Part shown: positions 54,054 to 62,766 of the stretch, piece after piece
Layout of the letters: the number at the start of each line of letters is the position of its first letter
Position numbering within the stretch: position 1 is the first letter of the stretch
Assembly (NCBI RefSeq): GCF_009690905.1
Contig: NZ_VOSW01000037.1
Location: forward strand, 23,105 to 87,104
DNA: 64,000 nt
Source of the DNA: Paraburkholderia madseniana
GTDB lineage: Bacteria > Pseudomonadota > Gammaproteobacteria > Burkholderiales > Burkholderiaceae
Reading direction: 5' to 3'
Notes under the pieces: generated by a model
What the model saw: only the letters and a program-made list of their open reading frames with translations
What the model was told of the DNA's origin: nothing
The model's database searches: none
Program-made: the position numbers and the translations under genes

Positions 54054-54923
54054 ATGCCTGTCGTAAATGATGCCGTGAAAACCTGGTTGAACAGTCATGT
54101 CGAGCGCGGCTTTAGCCCGGCGGCGTTGGTGGATGCCATGGTAGGCGTCGGCTTCGAGTCGGAACTCGCGCAAGCCACGGTGAACGCATCGTTCGATGCC
54201 GCCGAGGCGGCTCGCGCGGCCGTTGCTGCCGCGCCGTCCGGTATCGAGGCGGCTGCGGGCGAATACCGCTACGATCCGGCGCCGGTCGCGGCCGGCAATG
54301 TGATTCGCGCCTATGACCGCGACGTCAAGGTGCTGATGCGCTGCGAGCGCCCGCAGATCGTCGCGTTTGCCGACGTGATGTCAGACGAGGAGTGCGATGA
54401 GATGATCGAACGGTCGCGTCCGTTGCTCAAGCGGTCCACCACCGTCAATCCGGAGAACGGCTCGAATGACGTGATTCCCAATCGCACCAGCGAAGGCGCC
54501 TGGTATCACCGAGGCGCGGACCCTTTCCTCGAGCGGCTCGAAATGCGCTTTGCCAGTCTGATGAACTGGCCGGTCGAGAATGGCGAAGGGTTGCAGGTGC
54601 TGAGGTATGGCGTTGGTGCTGAGTATCGGGCGCACTTCGATTATTTTCCGCCGTCACAGACGGGGAGCGCCGTGCATATGGAGCGCGGTGGTCAGCGGGT
54701 TGCCACACTGGTTGTGTATCTCAACGACGTGGCGGCTGGAGGGGAGACTTTTTTCCCCGATGCCGGCGTCTCTGTCGCCCCCAGGCGCGGTGGCGCTGTC
54801 TATTTCCGCTATATGAACGGGGAGCGGCAGCTCGATCCCTTGAGCTTGCATGGGGGAGCGCCTGTTCTGGAAGGCGAGAAATGGATTATGACCAAGTGGG
54901 TTAGGGAAGGGGTCTTTGCTTAA
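54054..54923 (+). CDS. 2OG-Fe(II) oxygenase, prolyl-4-hydroxylase-like (copy 2)
   Basis: 289 residues, a clear paralogue of the protein at 52133-53014 along its whole length, including the N-terminal helical domain (TWLNSHVERGFSPAALVDAM). Iron ligands are His/Asp in YRAHFDYFPPSQ and His in LSLHGGAPV; Lys in KWIMTKWV. The ATG at 54054 (MPVVND) matches copy 1 (MPVVDA) and has GGGATGAG upstream; an ATG 3 codons earlier is less likely. Its stop overlaps the convergent GNAT gene by 4 bp. Confidence 0.9.
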   Translation: MPVVNDAVKTWLNSHVERGFSPAALVDAMVGVGFESELAQATVNASFDAAEAARAAVAAAPSGIEAAAGEYRYDPAPVAAGNVIRAYDRDVKVLMRCERPQIVAFADVMSDEECDEMIERSRPLLKRSTTVNPENGSNDVIPNRTSEGAWYHRGADPFLERLEMRFASLMNWPVENGEGLQVLRYGVGAEYRAHFDYFPPSQTGSAVHMERGGQRVATLVVYLNDVAAGGETFFPDAGVSVAPRRGGAVYFRYMNGERQLDPLSLHGGAPVLEGEKWIMTKWVREGVFA

Positions 54924-55354
54924 GCCGTTTTGTAAACGTCCGGGTTGTGGACTTCCATATAACGCTCCGGCGTCGCCAGTCCCTTGAAGCCGTGCGGTTC
55001 GTAGACGTGGTGGGCGTCTGTCGTCACCAGCACGATTCTGCGCAAACCGGTCAGCGACGGGCTGCCGAATATGTGCTTCATCAACGCCGATGCGTATCCC
55101 TTGCCGCGATACGCCGGCAGCACGAATACATCGCACAGGTACGCGAATGTCGCCTGGTCCGTGATCAGGCGGGCAAACGCGATCTGCCTGCCTTCGATAT
55201 ACGCGCCGAAACATAGCGACCCCGCTATCGCCCGGTCGAACGTCTCGCGCGGCATGCCCTTCGCCCACGCCGTTTCCTGCGACAGAAACGCGTAGACCAT
55301 CTCTATGTCGAGGTCGGCCTTGTTGCTCGAAATCGTCGAATCGTTTGCTTGCAC
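54920..55354 (-). CDS. GNAT-family N-acetyltransferase
   Basis: About 144 residues. The acetyl-CoA-binding motif A is FVLPAYRGKGYASALMKHIF (RxxGxG/A type), followed by IVLVTTDAHHVYEPHGFKGL. The likely start is a GTG at 55354 with GGAG 7 bases upstream; the ORF extends to a TTG at 55384. It acetylates a small molecule or protein amine, unknown which. Confidence 0.88.
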   Translation of the reverse strand: MQANDSTISSNKADLDIEMVYAFLSQETAWAKGMPRETFDRAIAGSLCFGAYIEGRQIAFARLITDQATFAYLCDVFVLPAYRGKGYASALMKHIFGSPSLTGLRRIVLVTTDAHHVYEPHGFKGLATPERYMEVHNPDVYKTA

Positions 55355-55468
55355 TGCGCGTCTCCGCTTGTTCTGATCAAGCAATCAAAGGATGCGGCGC
55401 CGCTTGGGCGCTGCGCCGCTGCTTCAACTCCGCTTCAAACCTTTCCATCCTTCCAGTCCGCTGCGAGC

Positions 55469-56905
55469 TCAACCCTTCGCCGGATCTTCAGTGCCGCGCG
55501 AGCCGCCGCCAATGCTCTGTCCGGCGTCGCGCGCGAGACCCAGGTAGCCGGTCACGGACACCAGTGTTAGCACGCCGGCAAACAGAAACGCGAGGCGGAA
55601 ATCGTCCAGGGTGAATACGCGGCCGGTCGTCTCGCCGTTGAAGAACGCTGCTGCGCGCAGCGAGACGGCGCCGAAGGCAATGCCCAGTCCGATCGTCATC
55701 TGGGCGGCGGCGCTCCATAGCGTGCTTGCCGCGCTCATCTGCGGCTGTGCGACGTCGGCGTAGGCGAGGGTGGCAAGCGTCGAGAATTGCATCGACCGCG
55801 CCACGCCGTAGATGAACACGACGAACAGCACCAGCACGAGCGGCACGTTCGGCGTCAACAGCCCGCAGGCAATGATGAAAATGCCGGCCACCGCCACGTC
55901 GATAATCGACACCATGCGGAAACCGTAGCGTTGCAGGATGCGCGTGGTCAGCGCCTTCATGCCGAGATTGCCGAGCGCGCTCGCGAGCAACAACAGACCC
56001 GACTTGAACGCCGACAACCCGAAACCGACCTGGAACAGCAGCGGCATAAGATACGGCACCGCGCCAATGCCGATCCGGGTGAACGAGCCGGTTACCACGG
56101 TCACGGAGAAGGTCGGGATTTTCAGCGTGGAGACGTCGATCAGCGGATGCGGGTGACGCTTCGCATGCTGGAACGCCACCACGCCCATCAGCAATCCGCC
56201 GACGATGAACGCGCCAGCCACCCAGGGATTTTCGCCGGGCTGGCTCGCCAGTTCAGCGCCATACAGAATCGCCGTGAGCGTCGTGGCGCTCAGCAGAAGG
56301 CCGACGACGTCGAGCGGCTTGCGTTCGGTGCCGCGCAGGTTCGGGACAAGCGCGAGCGCGACGGCCATCGCTGCGAGACCGAACGGCACGTTCAGCAGAA
56401 AGATCCAGCGCCATGACGCATAGGTGGTGATGAAGCCACCCACTGGCGGTCCGACCACCGGTGCGGCAATGGCCGGCCAGGTGATGGTCGAGATCGCCTG
56501 CATCATCCGGCTCTTTTCCGTGCTGCGGACCACGATCAAACGGCCCACCGGCACCATCATGGCGCCACCCATGCCTTGCAGCAGCCGCGCGGCGGTAAAT
56601 TCGGTCACGTTCTGCGACAAGCCGCACAACACCGAAGCCACCGTGAATACGCCGATCGCGCTGAAGAATACCGTGCGCGAGCCGCAGCGGTCGGCGACCC
56701 AGCCGCTCACCGGGATGAAAATCGCCAGCGCCAGCATGTAGGCCGTCATGCCAAGGCTCAGGCTGTTCGGCCCAACGCCGAACGAGTGCGCCATCTGCGG
56801 CAAGGCAGTGGCGATCACCGTGGTGTCGAGATACTCCATGAAGAAGGTGGCCGCGACGATATACGGCAGCCAGCCGACATGTGAATTGCGTGCGCCGCCG
56901 GTCAT
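55469..56905 (-). CDS. MFS transporter, DHA2-like
   Basis: 478 residues with about 13-14 hydrophobic helices. Motifs: FFMEYLDTTVIATALPQMA (TM1), SGWVADRCGSRTVFF (motif A) and PVVGPPVGGFITTYASWRWIFLL (motif C). EmrB-type proton-driven exporter; the substrate is unknown. No adjacent regulator or membrane-fusion protein. Confidence 0.9.
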   Translation of the reverse strand: MTGGARNSHVGWLPYIVAATFFMEYLDTTVIATALPQMAHSFGVGPNSLSLGMTAYMLALAIFIPVSGWVADRCGSRTVFFSAIGVFTVASVLCGLSQNVTEFTAARLLQGMGGAMMVPVGRLIVVRSTEKSRMMQAISTITWPAIAAPVVGPPVGGFITTYASWRWIFLLNVPFGLAAMAVALALVPNLRGTERKPLDVVGLLLSATTLTAILYGAELASQPGENPWVAGAFIVGGLLMGVVAFQHAKRHPHPLIDVSTLKIPTFSVTVVTGSFTRIGIGAVPYLMPLLFQVGFGLSAFKSGLLLLASALGNLGMKALTTRILQRYGFRMVSIIDVAVAGIFIIACGLLTPNVPLVLVLFVVFIYGVARSMQFSTLATLAYADVAQPQMSAASTLWSAAAQMTIGLGIAFGAVSLRAAAFFNGETTGRVFTLDDFRLAFLFAGVLTLVSVTGYLGLARDAGQSIGGGSRGTEDPAKG

Positions 56906-57180
56906 GGCGCCGTCCTCGACACCTTGCCGTTGCGTGTGGATTCGATGACGCCTTTGGCGTCTTTAGCGTGCCGGCATGTCCCGCGCGATTGTGTTGACTT
57001 CATGTTCTTGCGACAACCTTTCGAAAACGTGTTTCCGGCATCCCTCGATGGACGGGCAACGAGGTCGCGGCCTGTTTGGCGTCAGCCAGCCCAGCATCGT
57101 AACGCAACAAGCCGCTGCAGACAGCGGCGCGCCAGGCCAACGCGGCGAAGACCGCGCCGGAAACACGGCTTTCTTGCCGC

Positions 57181-58062
57181 TCAGTCCTTCGCCGCATATT
57201 CCCGATCGAGCTTGTCGTACAGCGGTTTGTTCACAAGGCGCTGGCGTTCACTGAACGGCGCGACGAGGGACGCGTCTTCATCGAGACGCCCATTGCTCTT
57301 CAACGTGCCGAGCGCGCGTTGCATGCCGAGCACCGCGCCTTGCAGCGCCGCGTTTGCGTACAGGACGATGCCGTAGCCGAGCTTGGCGAGCGCTTCACGC
57401 GATTGAACCGGCGTCTTGCCGCCGATCACGATGTTGATCAATTGCGGCGTGTCGAAAAGCCCCGGCAACCGCTCAATGTCGGCGAGCGATTCAGTCGCTT
57501 CGATAAACAGAATGTCCGCGCCGGCCTCGATGAAACGATGGCCGCGCTCGATCGCGTCTTCGATGCCGTGGACAGCGGCCGAATCGGTGCGCGCCATGAT
57601 CTGCAGGTTGCCGTCTTCGCGAGCGTCGACGGCGGCGCGGATCTTGCCGACCATCTCGCTCGTGCTGACGACTTCCTTGCCGGAGAAGTGGCCGCATTTC
57701 TTCGGCATGATCTGGTCTTCGAACTGGATCACGTCGGCGCCGCTGCGCTCGAGCACGCGCACGGTCTGGCGCACGTTCAGTGCGTTGCCGAAGCCGGTGT
57801 CGGCGTCGACGATCAGCGGCAGCGCAACCGCGTCGCGAATCCGCGCGCAATGTTCGGCGACTTCGGCCAGACCGATGAAGCCGAGGTCGGGCAGGCCGAG
57901 CGACATGTTAGTGACGCCCGCGCCCGTGATGTAGATCGCTTCGAAACCCGCGTCTTCAATCACGCGCGCGCTCATCGCGTTGAAGGCGCCCGGCACGAGC
58001 AGGCCCTGGCGTTGGTTGACTTTGGCGCGGAACGCGGCGCGGCGATTAGCGGAAGTGCTCAT
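57181..58062 (-). CDS. Isocitrate lyase/PEP mutase-family lyase (methylisocitrate lyase-like)
   Basis: 293 residues. It has the metal-site SADTGFGN-type segment (IVDADTGFGNALNV), FEDQIMPKKCGHFSGKEVV with the KKCGH catalytic loop, and ARTDSAAVHG. KKCGH is shared by methylisocitrate lyase, 2,3-dimethylmalate lyase and oxaloacetate decarboxylase. The divergent PrpR-type activator favours a short-chain acid pathway, but prpC/prpD are not here. The ATG at 58062 is preferred over longer starts. A σ54 promoter lies 50 bp upstream. Confidence 0.88.
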   Translation of the reverse strand: MSTSANRRAAFRAKVNQRQGLLVPGAFNAMSARVIEDAGFEAIYITGAGVTNMSLGLPDLGFIGLAEVAEHCARIRDAVALPLIVDADTGFGNALNVRQTVRVLERSGADVIQFEDQIMPKKCGHFSGKEVVSTSEMVGKIRAAVDAREDGNLQIMARTDSAAVHGIEDAIERGHRFIEAGADILFIEATESLADIERLPGLFDTPQLINIVIGGKTPVQSREALAKLGYGIVLYANAALQGAVLGMQRALGTLKSNGRLDEDASLVAPFSERQRLVNKPLYDKLDREYAAKD

Positions 58063-58111
58063 GACGGTGTGTCTCCAGATGGGAAGTGAGTGATAGAACG
58101 CTGAGCTGAAT

Positions 58112-58128
58112 TTGCAGGAAGCATGCCA
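58112..58128 (-). promoter_or_regulatory. σ54 promoter of the lyase gene
   Basis: On the minus strand TGGCATG-CTTC-CTGCAA has GG and GC 12 bases apart. It differs slightly from TGGCACG-N4-TTGCW. Predicted start is near 58102, about 40 bases before the lyase ATG. Confidence 0.65.
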
Positions 58129-58215
58129 TTTGCCGCGTTTCACGATTTGTGCCGGACAATCAACAGCTTAGGCGGAAAGGGGCCGTGCCGCAGTTCATGG
58201 CAGAATAGCCGATGT

Positions 58216-58239
58216 GTTCCATGAAACGTTTCATGGAAC
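58216..58239. promoter_or_regulatory. Perfect 24-bp palindrome, likely activator-binding site
   Basis: GTTCCATGAAAC and its exact reverse complement abut with no spacer. It is centred about 125 bp upstream of the predicted σ54 start for the lyase gene, where enhancer sites of σ54 activators usually lie. It also overlaps the leader of the activator gene, allowing autoregulation. Confidence 0.7.
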
Positions 58240-58265
58240 GTTCCAGCTACGAGCGGAGCGTCGCA

Positions 58266-60230
58266 GTGTCCACTTTCACGTCGTCCCTTGCCAATTCCAA
58301 TCCCGGCCGCCCAGGCGTCGCCCTGGTCAGTATCAGCCGGTTGCAATCGCTTTGCGAGACGGTCGCGCCGCGTTACACAGGGCGGGCCAGGTTCTTTTCG
58401 GTCCGGGAAGGCTACGGTGCCGCCGTCACCGCCCTGCAAGCCTATGTAGACGCGGGCTCGGTCGATGTCGTGCTGGCAGCCGGATCGAACGGCGCCTACC
58501 TGCGCGACAACCTGAGCGTGCCGGTGGTGATGGTCAAGGTGAACGGCTTCGACGTGCTGAGCGCAATCACCCGCGCCACGACGACCTGGCCCGGCGCAAA
58601 GATTGGCCTTGTCCTGCACGAAACCATCTCGCACGAACTCGCGGACCTGAGCGCGTGGTTGAACGTCGGCCTGAAACAGCGCGCCTACCGTTCGATCGAT
58701 GAAGTGCGGCTCGCGGTCACGGGGCTCGCAGCAGAGGGCTGCAGCGTCATCATCGGCCCCGGCATGGCCTGCGATTTTGCCCAGCAAGCTGGCTTGGAGA
58801 GCGTCTTCCTGTACTCGCTGGGCGCGGTCGAAGAAGCGTTCGAGCGCTCGGTCGAGCTGGCGCGTGTGAGCCGCCAGAAGGAGTCGAAGCGGGTACGCCT
58901 GAACACGATCGTCGCCCATCTGCGCGACGGCGTGGCCGCCTTCGACGACGCCGGTCAGCTCGAAGCAGTCAATCCGGCGATGCTCGATCTGCTCGGCCTC
59001 GACCGCGACCAGGACGTCCCGGCGCAATTGACGCGCGCTGTCGGCCCGTTACTGCGCGAGACGCTCGAGCATGACCTGCCGGTCGAGGAGCGTATCGAAC
59101 AGATCGGCGGCCGCGCGTTGATCGTCAACTGTGTGCCGATCCTCGAGCAGGGCTTGCGTTCGGGCTCAGTGGTCACGGTGCAGGACGCCTTGGTCGCGCA
59201 GCGGATCGACCGCTCGCTACGCACCAGCCAGCGGCCCAAGCATCTGGTCGCGCGGCACCATCTGGACGATCTGATCGGCAGTTCGGCGGCGCTCGAGCGG
59301 GTGCGGCGGTTGGCGCGGGCTGGCGCGGCTCACGATGCCACCGTGCTGCTGAGCGGCGAAAGCGGCACCGGCAAGGAACTGGTCGCGCAGGGCATCCACA
59401 ATGCCAGCCGGCGGCGCGGCAATCCGTTTGTCGCCTTCAATTGCGCGGCGCTCCCTGAAGGGCTGATCGAAAGCGAGCTGTTCGGCCACGAGGAAGGTGC
59501 GTTCACCGGCGCGCGCCGGGGCGGCAAGCCGGGGCTCTTCGAAATCGCCCACACCGGGACGATCTTCCTCGACGAAATCGGCGAGATGCCGGCGGCGCTG
59601 CAAAGCAGGTTGCTGCGGGTGTTGCAGGAGCGCGAGGTCATGAAGCTCGGCTCCGGGCGCGCAACCCCCGTCGACGTGCGGGTGATTGCCGCCACCCATC
59701 GCGATCTGCACGCGCTGGTCGAGCAGGGTGCGTTTCGCGCGGACCTGTATTTTCGGCTGAATCTGCTTCAGATAGAATTGCCGCCGCTGCGCGAAAGACG
59801 CGGCGATGTCGCGCAACTGGCGCGGCATTTGTTGAACCGCAGTGCGCTCCAATATGGGCTGTCGGGAGCCGCGCTCGAGCGGGTGCTGGCGTTCCTCGCG
59901 CCTTTGTTCGAGCACTATGCGTGGCCCGGCAATGTGCGGGAACTGGAAAATCTGCTGGCGCGCGCCGCGATTTATCTGGGCGACTCGGCCGGTGAGGGCT
60001 GGCAGGACCTGCAGGCAGTGTTTCCGGAGTTCGGGCGGATGCGGCAGACAGCCGCGGACGTGCATGGCGCCATGGCTCCCTCCCACGCCAACGGCGACGC
60101 CTCGGGCCGTCGTTCACCCACCCGCGAGGATGTCATACGCGCTCTTGAACAGGCTGACGGCAATCGCGCTGCAGCAAGCCGGGCGTTGGGCATCGGCCGC
60201 ACGACCCTCTGGCGGCTCATGAGAGACTGA
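58266..60230 (+). CDS. PrpR-type σ54-dependent activator
   Basis: About 654 residues. A PrpR_N ligand-sensing domain comes first (about 20-190), then a PAS-like domain (about 215-300; LRDGVAAFDDAGQLEAVNPAML). The AAA+ domain has Walker A GESGTGKE, EGAFTGARRGG (σ54 contact) and LDEIGEM. The Fis-type helix-turn-helix is at the end (NRAAASRALGIGRTTLWRLM). The GTG at 58266 with GGAG upstream is preferred over an ATG at 58212, which would put the palindrome inside the gene. It is divergent from the lyase gene and probably activates it when a short-chain acid derivative is bound. Confidence 0.9.
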   Translation: MSTFTSSLANSNPGRPGVALVSISRLQSLCETVAPRYTGRARFFSVREGYGAAVTALQAYVDAGSVDVVLAAGSNGAYLRDNLSVPVVMVKVNGFDVLSAITRATTTWPGAKIGLVLHETISHELADLSAWLNVGLKQRAYRSIDEVRLAVTGLAAEGCSVIIGPGMACDFAQQAGLESVFLYSLGAVEEAFERSVELARVSRQKESKRVRLNTIVAHLRDGVAAFDDAGQLEAVNPAMLDLLGLDRDQDVPAQLTRAVGPLLRETLEHDLPVEERIEQIGGRALIVNCVPILEQGLRSGSVVTVQDALVAQRIDRSLRTSQRPKHLVARHHLDDLIGSSAALERVRRLARAGAAHDATVLLSGESGTGKELVAQGIHNASRRRGNPFVAFNCAALPEGLIESELFGHEEGAFTGARRGGKPGLFEIAHTGTIFLDEIGEMPAALQSRLLRVLQEREVMKLGSGRATPVDVRVIAATHRDLHALVEQGAFRADLYFRLNLLQIELPPLRERRGDVAQLARHLLNRSALQYGLSGAALERVLAFLAPLFEHYAWPGNVRELENLLARAAIYLGDSAGEGWQDLQAVFPEFGRMRQTAADVHGAMAPSHANGDASGRRSPTREDVIRALEQADGNRAAASRALGIGRTTLWRLMRD

Positions 60231-60273
60231 TCCCAGAATTGGTGCGACGCAATAGTCGCCGGTAGCCAGCCAA

Positions 60274-60288
60274 ATAGTAATAAACTAT
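60274..60288 (+). promoter_or_regulatory. Possible OxyR-binding element upstream of ahpC
   Basis: ATAG-N7-CTAT matches one module of the OxyR operator. The second module, expected 7 bp downstream, is poor. It is 91 bp before the ahpC start in an AT-rich leader. OxyR control of ahpC is common in proteobacteria. Confidence 0.4.
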
Positions 60289-60378
60289 CGAAATAATTTA
60301 AACACACCGCTTTACCTATTAAGTGACGTCTGACATACTGACTCCACTTTCCAACCACTCCGAAAGAGGACTCAGTAA

Positions 60379-60942
60379 ATGCCGATCATCAACAGTCAAG
60401 TTAAACCGTTCAAGGCACAGGCTTATCACAATGGCGACTTCCAGACCGTCACTGAAGAGAGCCTGAAGGGCAAGTGGTCGGTTTTCGTTTTCTACCCGGC
60501 TGACTTCACGTTTGTTTGCCCGACCGAACTGGGCGACCTGGCAGACCGTTACGCCGAATTCAAGAAGCTCGGCGTCGAAATCTACAGCGTTTCGACCGAT
60601 ACGCACTTCACGCACAAGGCATGGCACGACACGTCGGACACGATCCAGAAGATCAAGTACCCGATGATCGCTGACCCGACCCTGGCAATCTCGCGCAACT
60701 TCGACGTGCTGATCGAAGAAGAAGGCCTGGCACTGCGTGGCACGTTCGTGATCAACCCGGAAGGCGAGATCAAGCTGGCCGAAATTCACGACAACGGCAT
60801 TGGCCGTGACGCCGGCGAACTGCTGCGCAAGGTTCAAGCTGCGCAATACATCGCGGCTCACCCGGGTGAAGTTTGCCCCGCCAAGTGGACGCCGGGCGCA
60901 GAAACGCTGACCCCGTCGCTCGACCTGATCGGCAAGATCTAA
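60379..60942 (+). CDS. ahpC: Alkyl hydroperoxide reductase C (peroxiredoxin)
   Basis: 187 residues, the length of E. coli AhpC. Peroxidatic Cys47 in FTFVCPTEL and resolving Cys166 in EVCPAKW. This 2-Cys peroxiredoxin reduces hydrogen peroxide, alkyl peroxides and peroxynitrite and is recycled by AhpF, encoded 152 bp downstream. GAAAGAGGA lies before the ATG. Codon use is highly biased, as expected for an abundant protein. Confidence 0.97.
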   Translation: MPIINSQVKPFKAQAYHNGDFQTVTEESLKGKWSVFVFYPADFTFVCPTELGDLADRYAEFKKLGVEIYSVSTDTHFTHKAWHDTSDTIQKIKYPMIADPTLAISRNFDVLIEEEGLALRGTFVINPEGEIKLAEIHDNGIGRDAGELLRKVQAAQYIAAHPGEVCPAKWTPGAETLTPSLDLIGKI

Positions 60943-61094
60943 GGTCTAAAAGCCTTTCGCAGTAAGCGCCTCACGGCGCATTGCCGTGCGGACCGCTTGA
61001 TACAGCGGTTCGCACGTCCCCGGACTGTGCGCCTCCTACCCGGATGCGTGCGGCGCCCGGGACCCAACACCCCTCGTCACGGAATCGAATAGCC

Positions 61095-62687
61095 ATGCTG
61101 GACGCCAATCTTAAGACTCAGTTGAAATCCTACCTCGAAAAGGTTAGCAGGCCTATCGAGATCGTCGCCTCGCTCGACGACAGCGCGAAATCGCAAGAGC
61201 TGCTGGCATTGCTGAACGATATCGCGACGTTGTCGGAACGCGTCACGGTGGTCGAACGTCGCGGCGACAGCGAACGCAAGCCGTCGTTTTCGATCGGCGA
61301 GCCGGGCAAGGAAACCGGTATTCGTTTCGCCGGCATTCCGATGGGGCATGAATTCACGTCGCTCGTCCTTGCGCTTTTGCAGGTCGGCGGCCATCCGGTC
61401 AAACTCGACGACGCGGTGATCGAACAGATCCGCAGTCTCGACGGCGACTATCAATTCGAAACGTATTTTTCGCTGTCATGCCAGAACTGCCCGGAAGTTG
61501 TTCAGGCACTGAACGTGATGGCGCTGATCAACCCGCGCATCCGCCACGTGGCGATCGACGGCGCGTTGTTCCAGAACGAAGTCGAAGCGCGCCAGATCAT
61601 GGCGGTACCGACCATGTTCATGAACGGCGAAGTGTTCGGCCAGGGCCGCAGCGGTGTGAAGGAAATCCTCGCGAAGCTCGACACCAATGCCGGTGCGCGT
61701 GCGGCGAAGGAACTGGAAAAGAAGCCGGTGTTCGATACGCTGATCGTCGGCGGTGGCCCAGCGGGTGCAGCTGCGGCGATTTACTCGGCGCGCAAGGGTA
61801 TTGCGACGGGTGTCGTGGCGGAACGCTTCGGCGGCCAGGTGCTCGATACGCTGGCGATCGAGAACTTCGTCTCCGTAACGGAAACCGAAGGACCGAAGTT
61901 CGCCACGGCGCTCGAACAGCACGTAAAGAGTTACGAAGTCGACATCATGGACGTGCAGCGCGCTGAAGCGCTGATCCCGGGCCGCATCAACGAAGTGCGT
62001 CTGGCGAACGGGGCGGTGCTGAAGGCGAAGACGATCATTCTGGCGACGGGTGCCCGTTGGCGCGAAATCAACGTGCCGGGTGAGCGCGAGTACCGTAACC
62101 ACGGCGTGGCGTACTGCCCGCATTGCGATGGTCCGCTGTTCAAGGGCAAGCGCGTTGCGGTGATCGGCGGCGGTAATTCGGGCGTCGAAGCGGCGATCGA
62201 TCTCGCGGGTATCGTCCGTGAAGTGACGTTGTTCGAATTCGGCGCGCAATTGCGTGCCGACGAAGTGCTGCAACGCAAGCTGCGCAGCCTTGCCAACGTG
62301 ACGATCGTCACGCAGGCACAGACCACGGAAATCACCGGCGACGGCAAGAAGGTCAACGGTCTGGTCTACAACGACCTGCGTTCAGGCGAAACGAAGAACA
62401 TCGAACTCGAAGGCGTTTTCGTGCAGATCGGTCTTGTGCCGAATACCGAATGGCTGAAGGGCACGGTCGAGTTGTCGAAGCACGGCGAGATCGTTGTTGA
62501 TGCACGCGGCGCGACTTCGGTGCCGGGCGTATTTGCCGCCGGCGACGTGACCACGGTGCCGTTCAAGCAGATCGTGATTGCTGTGGGCGAGGGTGCGAAG
62601 GCATCGCTCTCCGCGTTCGATCATTTGATCCGCAGCAGCGATGTGGACGAAGTGGTGAGCGAAGCTGAAACCGAAGCGACAGTTTGA
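61095..62687 (+). CDS. ahpF: Alkyl hydroperoxide reductase subunit F
   Basis: 530 residues. An N-terminal tandem thioredoxin-fold domain has the CxxC at 129-132 (SCQNC), then FAD-binding GGGPAGAAAAIYSARKG, then the thioredoxin-reductase-like CPHCDG and NAD(P)H-binding GGGNSGVEAAIDLA, and a C-terminal FAD motif GVFAAGDVTTVPFK. It passes electrons from NADH to AhpC. The ATG at 61095 gives the same numbering as E. coli AhpF; the ORF open to 60981 is not supported. Followed by a strong terminator. Confidence 0.96.
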   Translation: MLDANLKTQLKSYLEKVSRPIEIVASLDDSAKSQELLALLNDIATLSERVTVVERRGDSERKPSFSIGEPGKETGIRFAGIPMGHEFTSLVLALLQVGGHPVKLDDAVIEQIRSLDGDYQFETYFSLSCQNCPEVVQALNVMALINPRIRHVAIDGALFQNEVEARQIMAVPTMFMNGEVFGQGRSGVKEILAKLDTNAGARAAKELEKKPVFDTLIVGGGPAGAAAAIYSARKGIATGVVAERFGGQVLDTLAIENFVSVTETEGPKFATALEQHVKSYEVDIMDVQRAEALIPGRINEVRLANGAVLKAKTIILATGARWREINVPGEREYRNHGVAYCPHCDGPLFKGKRVAVIGGGNSGVEAAIDLAGIVREVTLFEFGAQLRADEVLQRKLRSLANVTIVTQAQTTEITGDGKKVNGLVYNDLRSGETKNIELEGVFVQIGLVPNTEWLKGTVELSKHGEIVVDARGATSVPGVFAAGDVTTVPFKQIVIAVGEGAKASLSAFDHLIRSSDVDEVVSEAETEATV

Positions 62688-62707
62688 CGGTGTTGTGTGA
62701 GTAGTGG

Positions 62708-62737
62708 ACGGCGGCCTGCGGGCCGCCGTTTTTGTTT
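62708..62737 (+). terminator. Intrinsic terminator of ahpC-ahpF
   Basis: ACGGCGGCC and GGCCGCCGT form a 9-bp GC-rich stem with a 4-base loop TGCG, followed by TTTTTGTTT. It starts 20 bp after the ahpF stop. Confidence 0.92.
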
Positions 62738-62740
62738 ATG

Positions 62741-62766
62741 CTAGTGTTCCGTCCCAGAAATAACTT
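62741..62766 (+). repeat. IS630 element, left terminal inverted repeat
   Basis: It includes the target TA and reads TGTTCCGTCCCAGAAATAAC inwards. It is an exact reverse complement of 63874-63899 over 26 bases. Confidence 0.95.
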
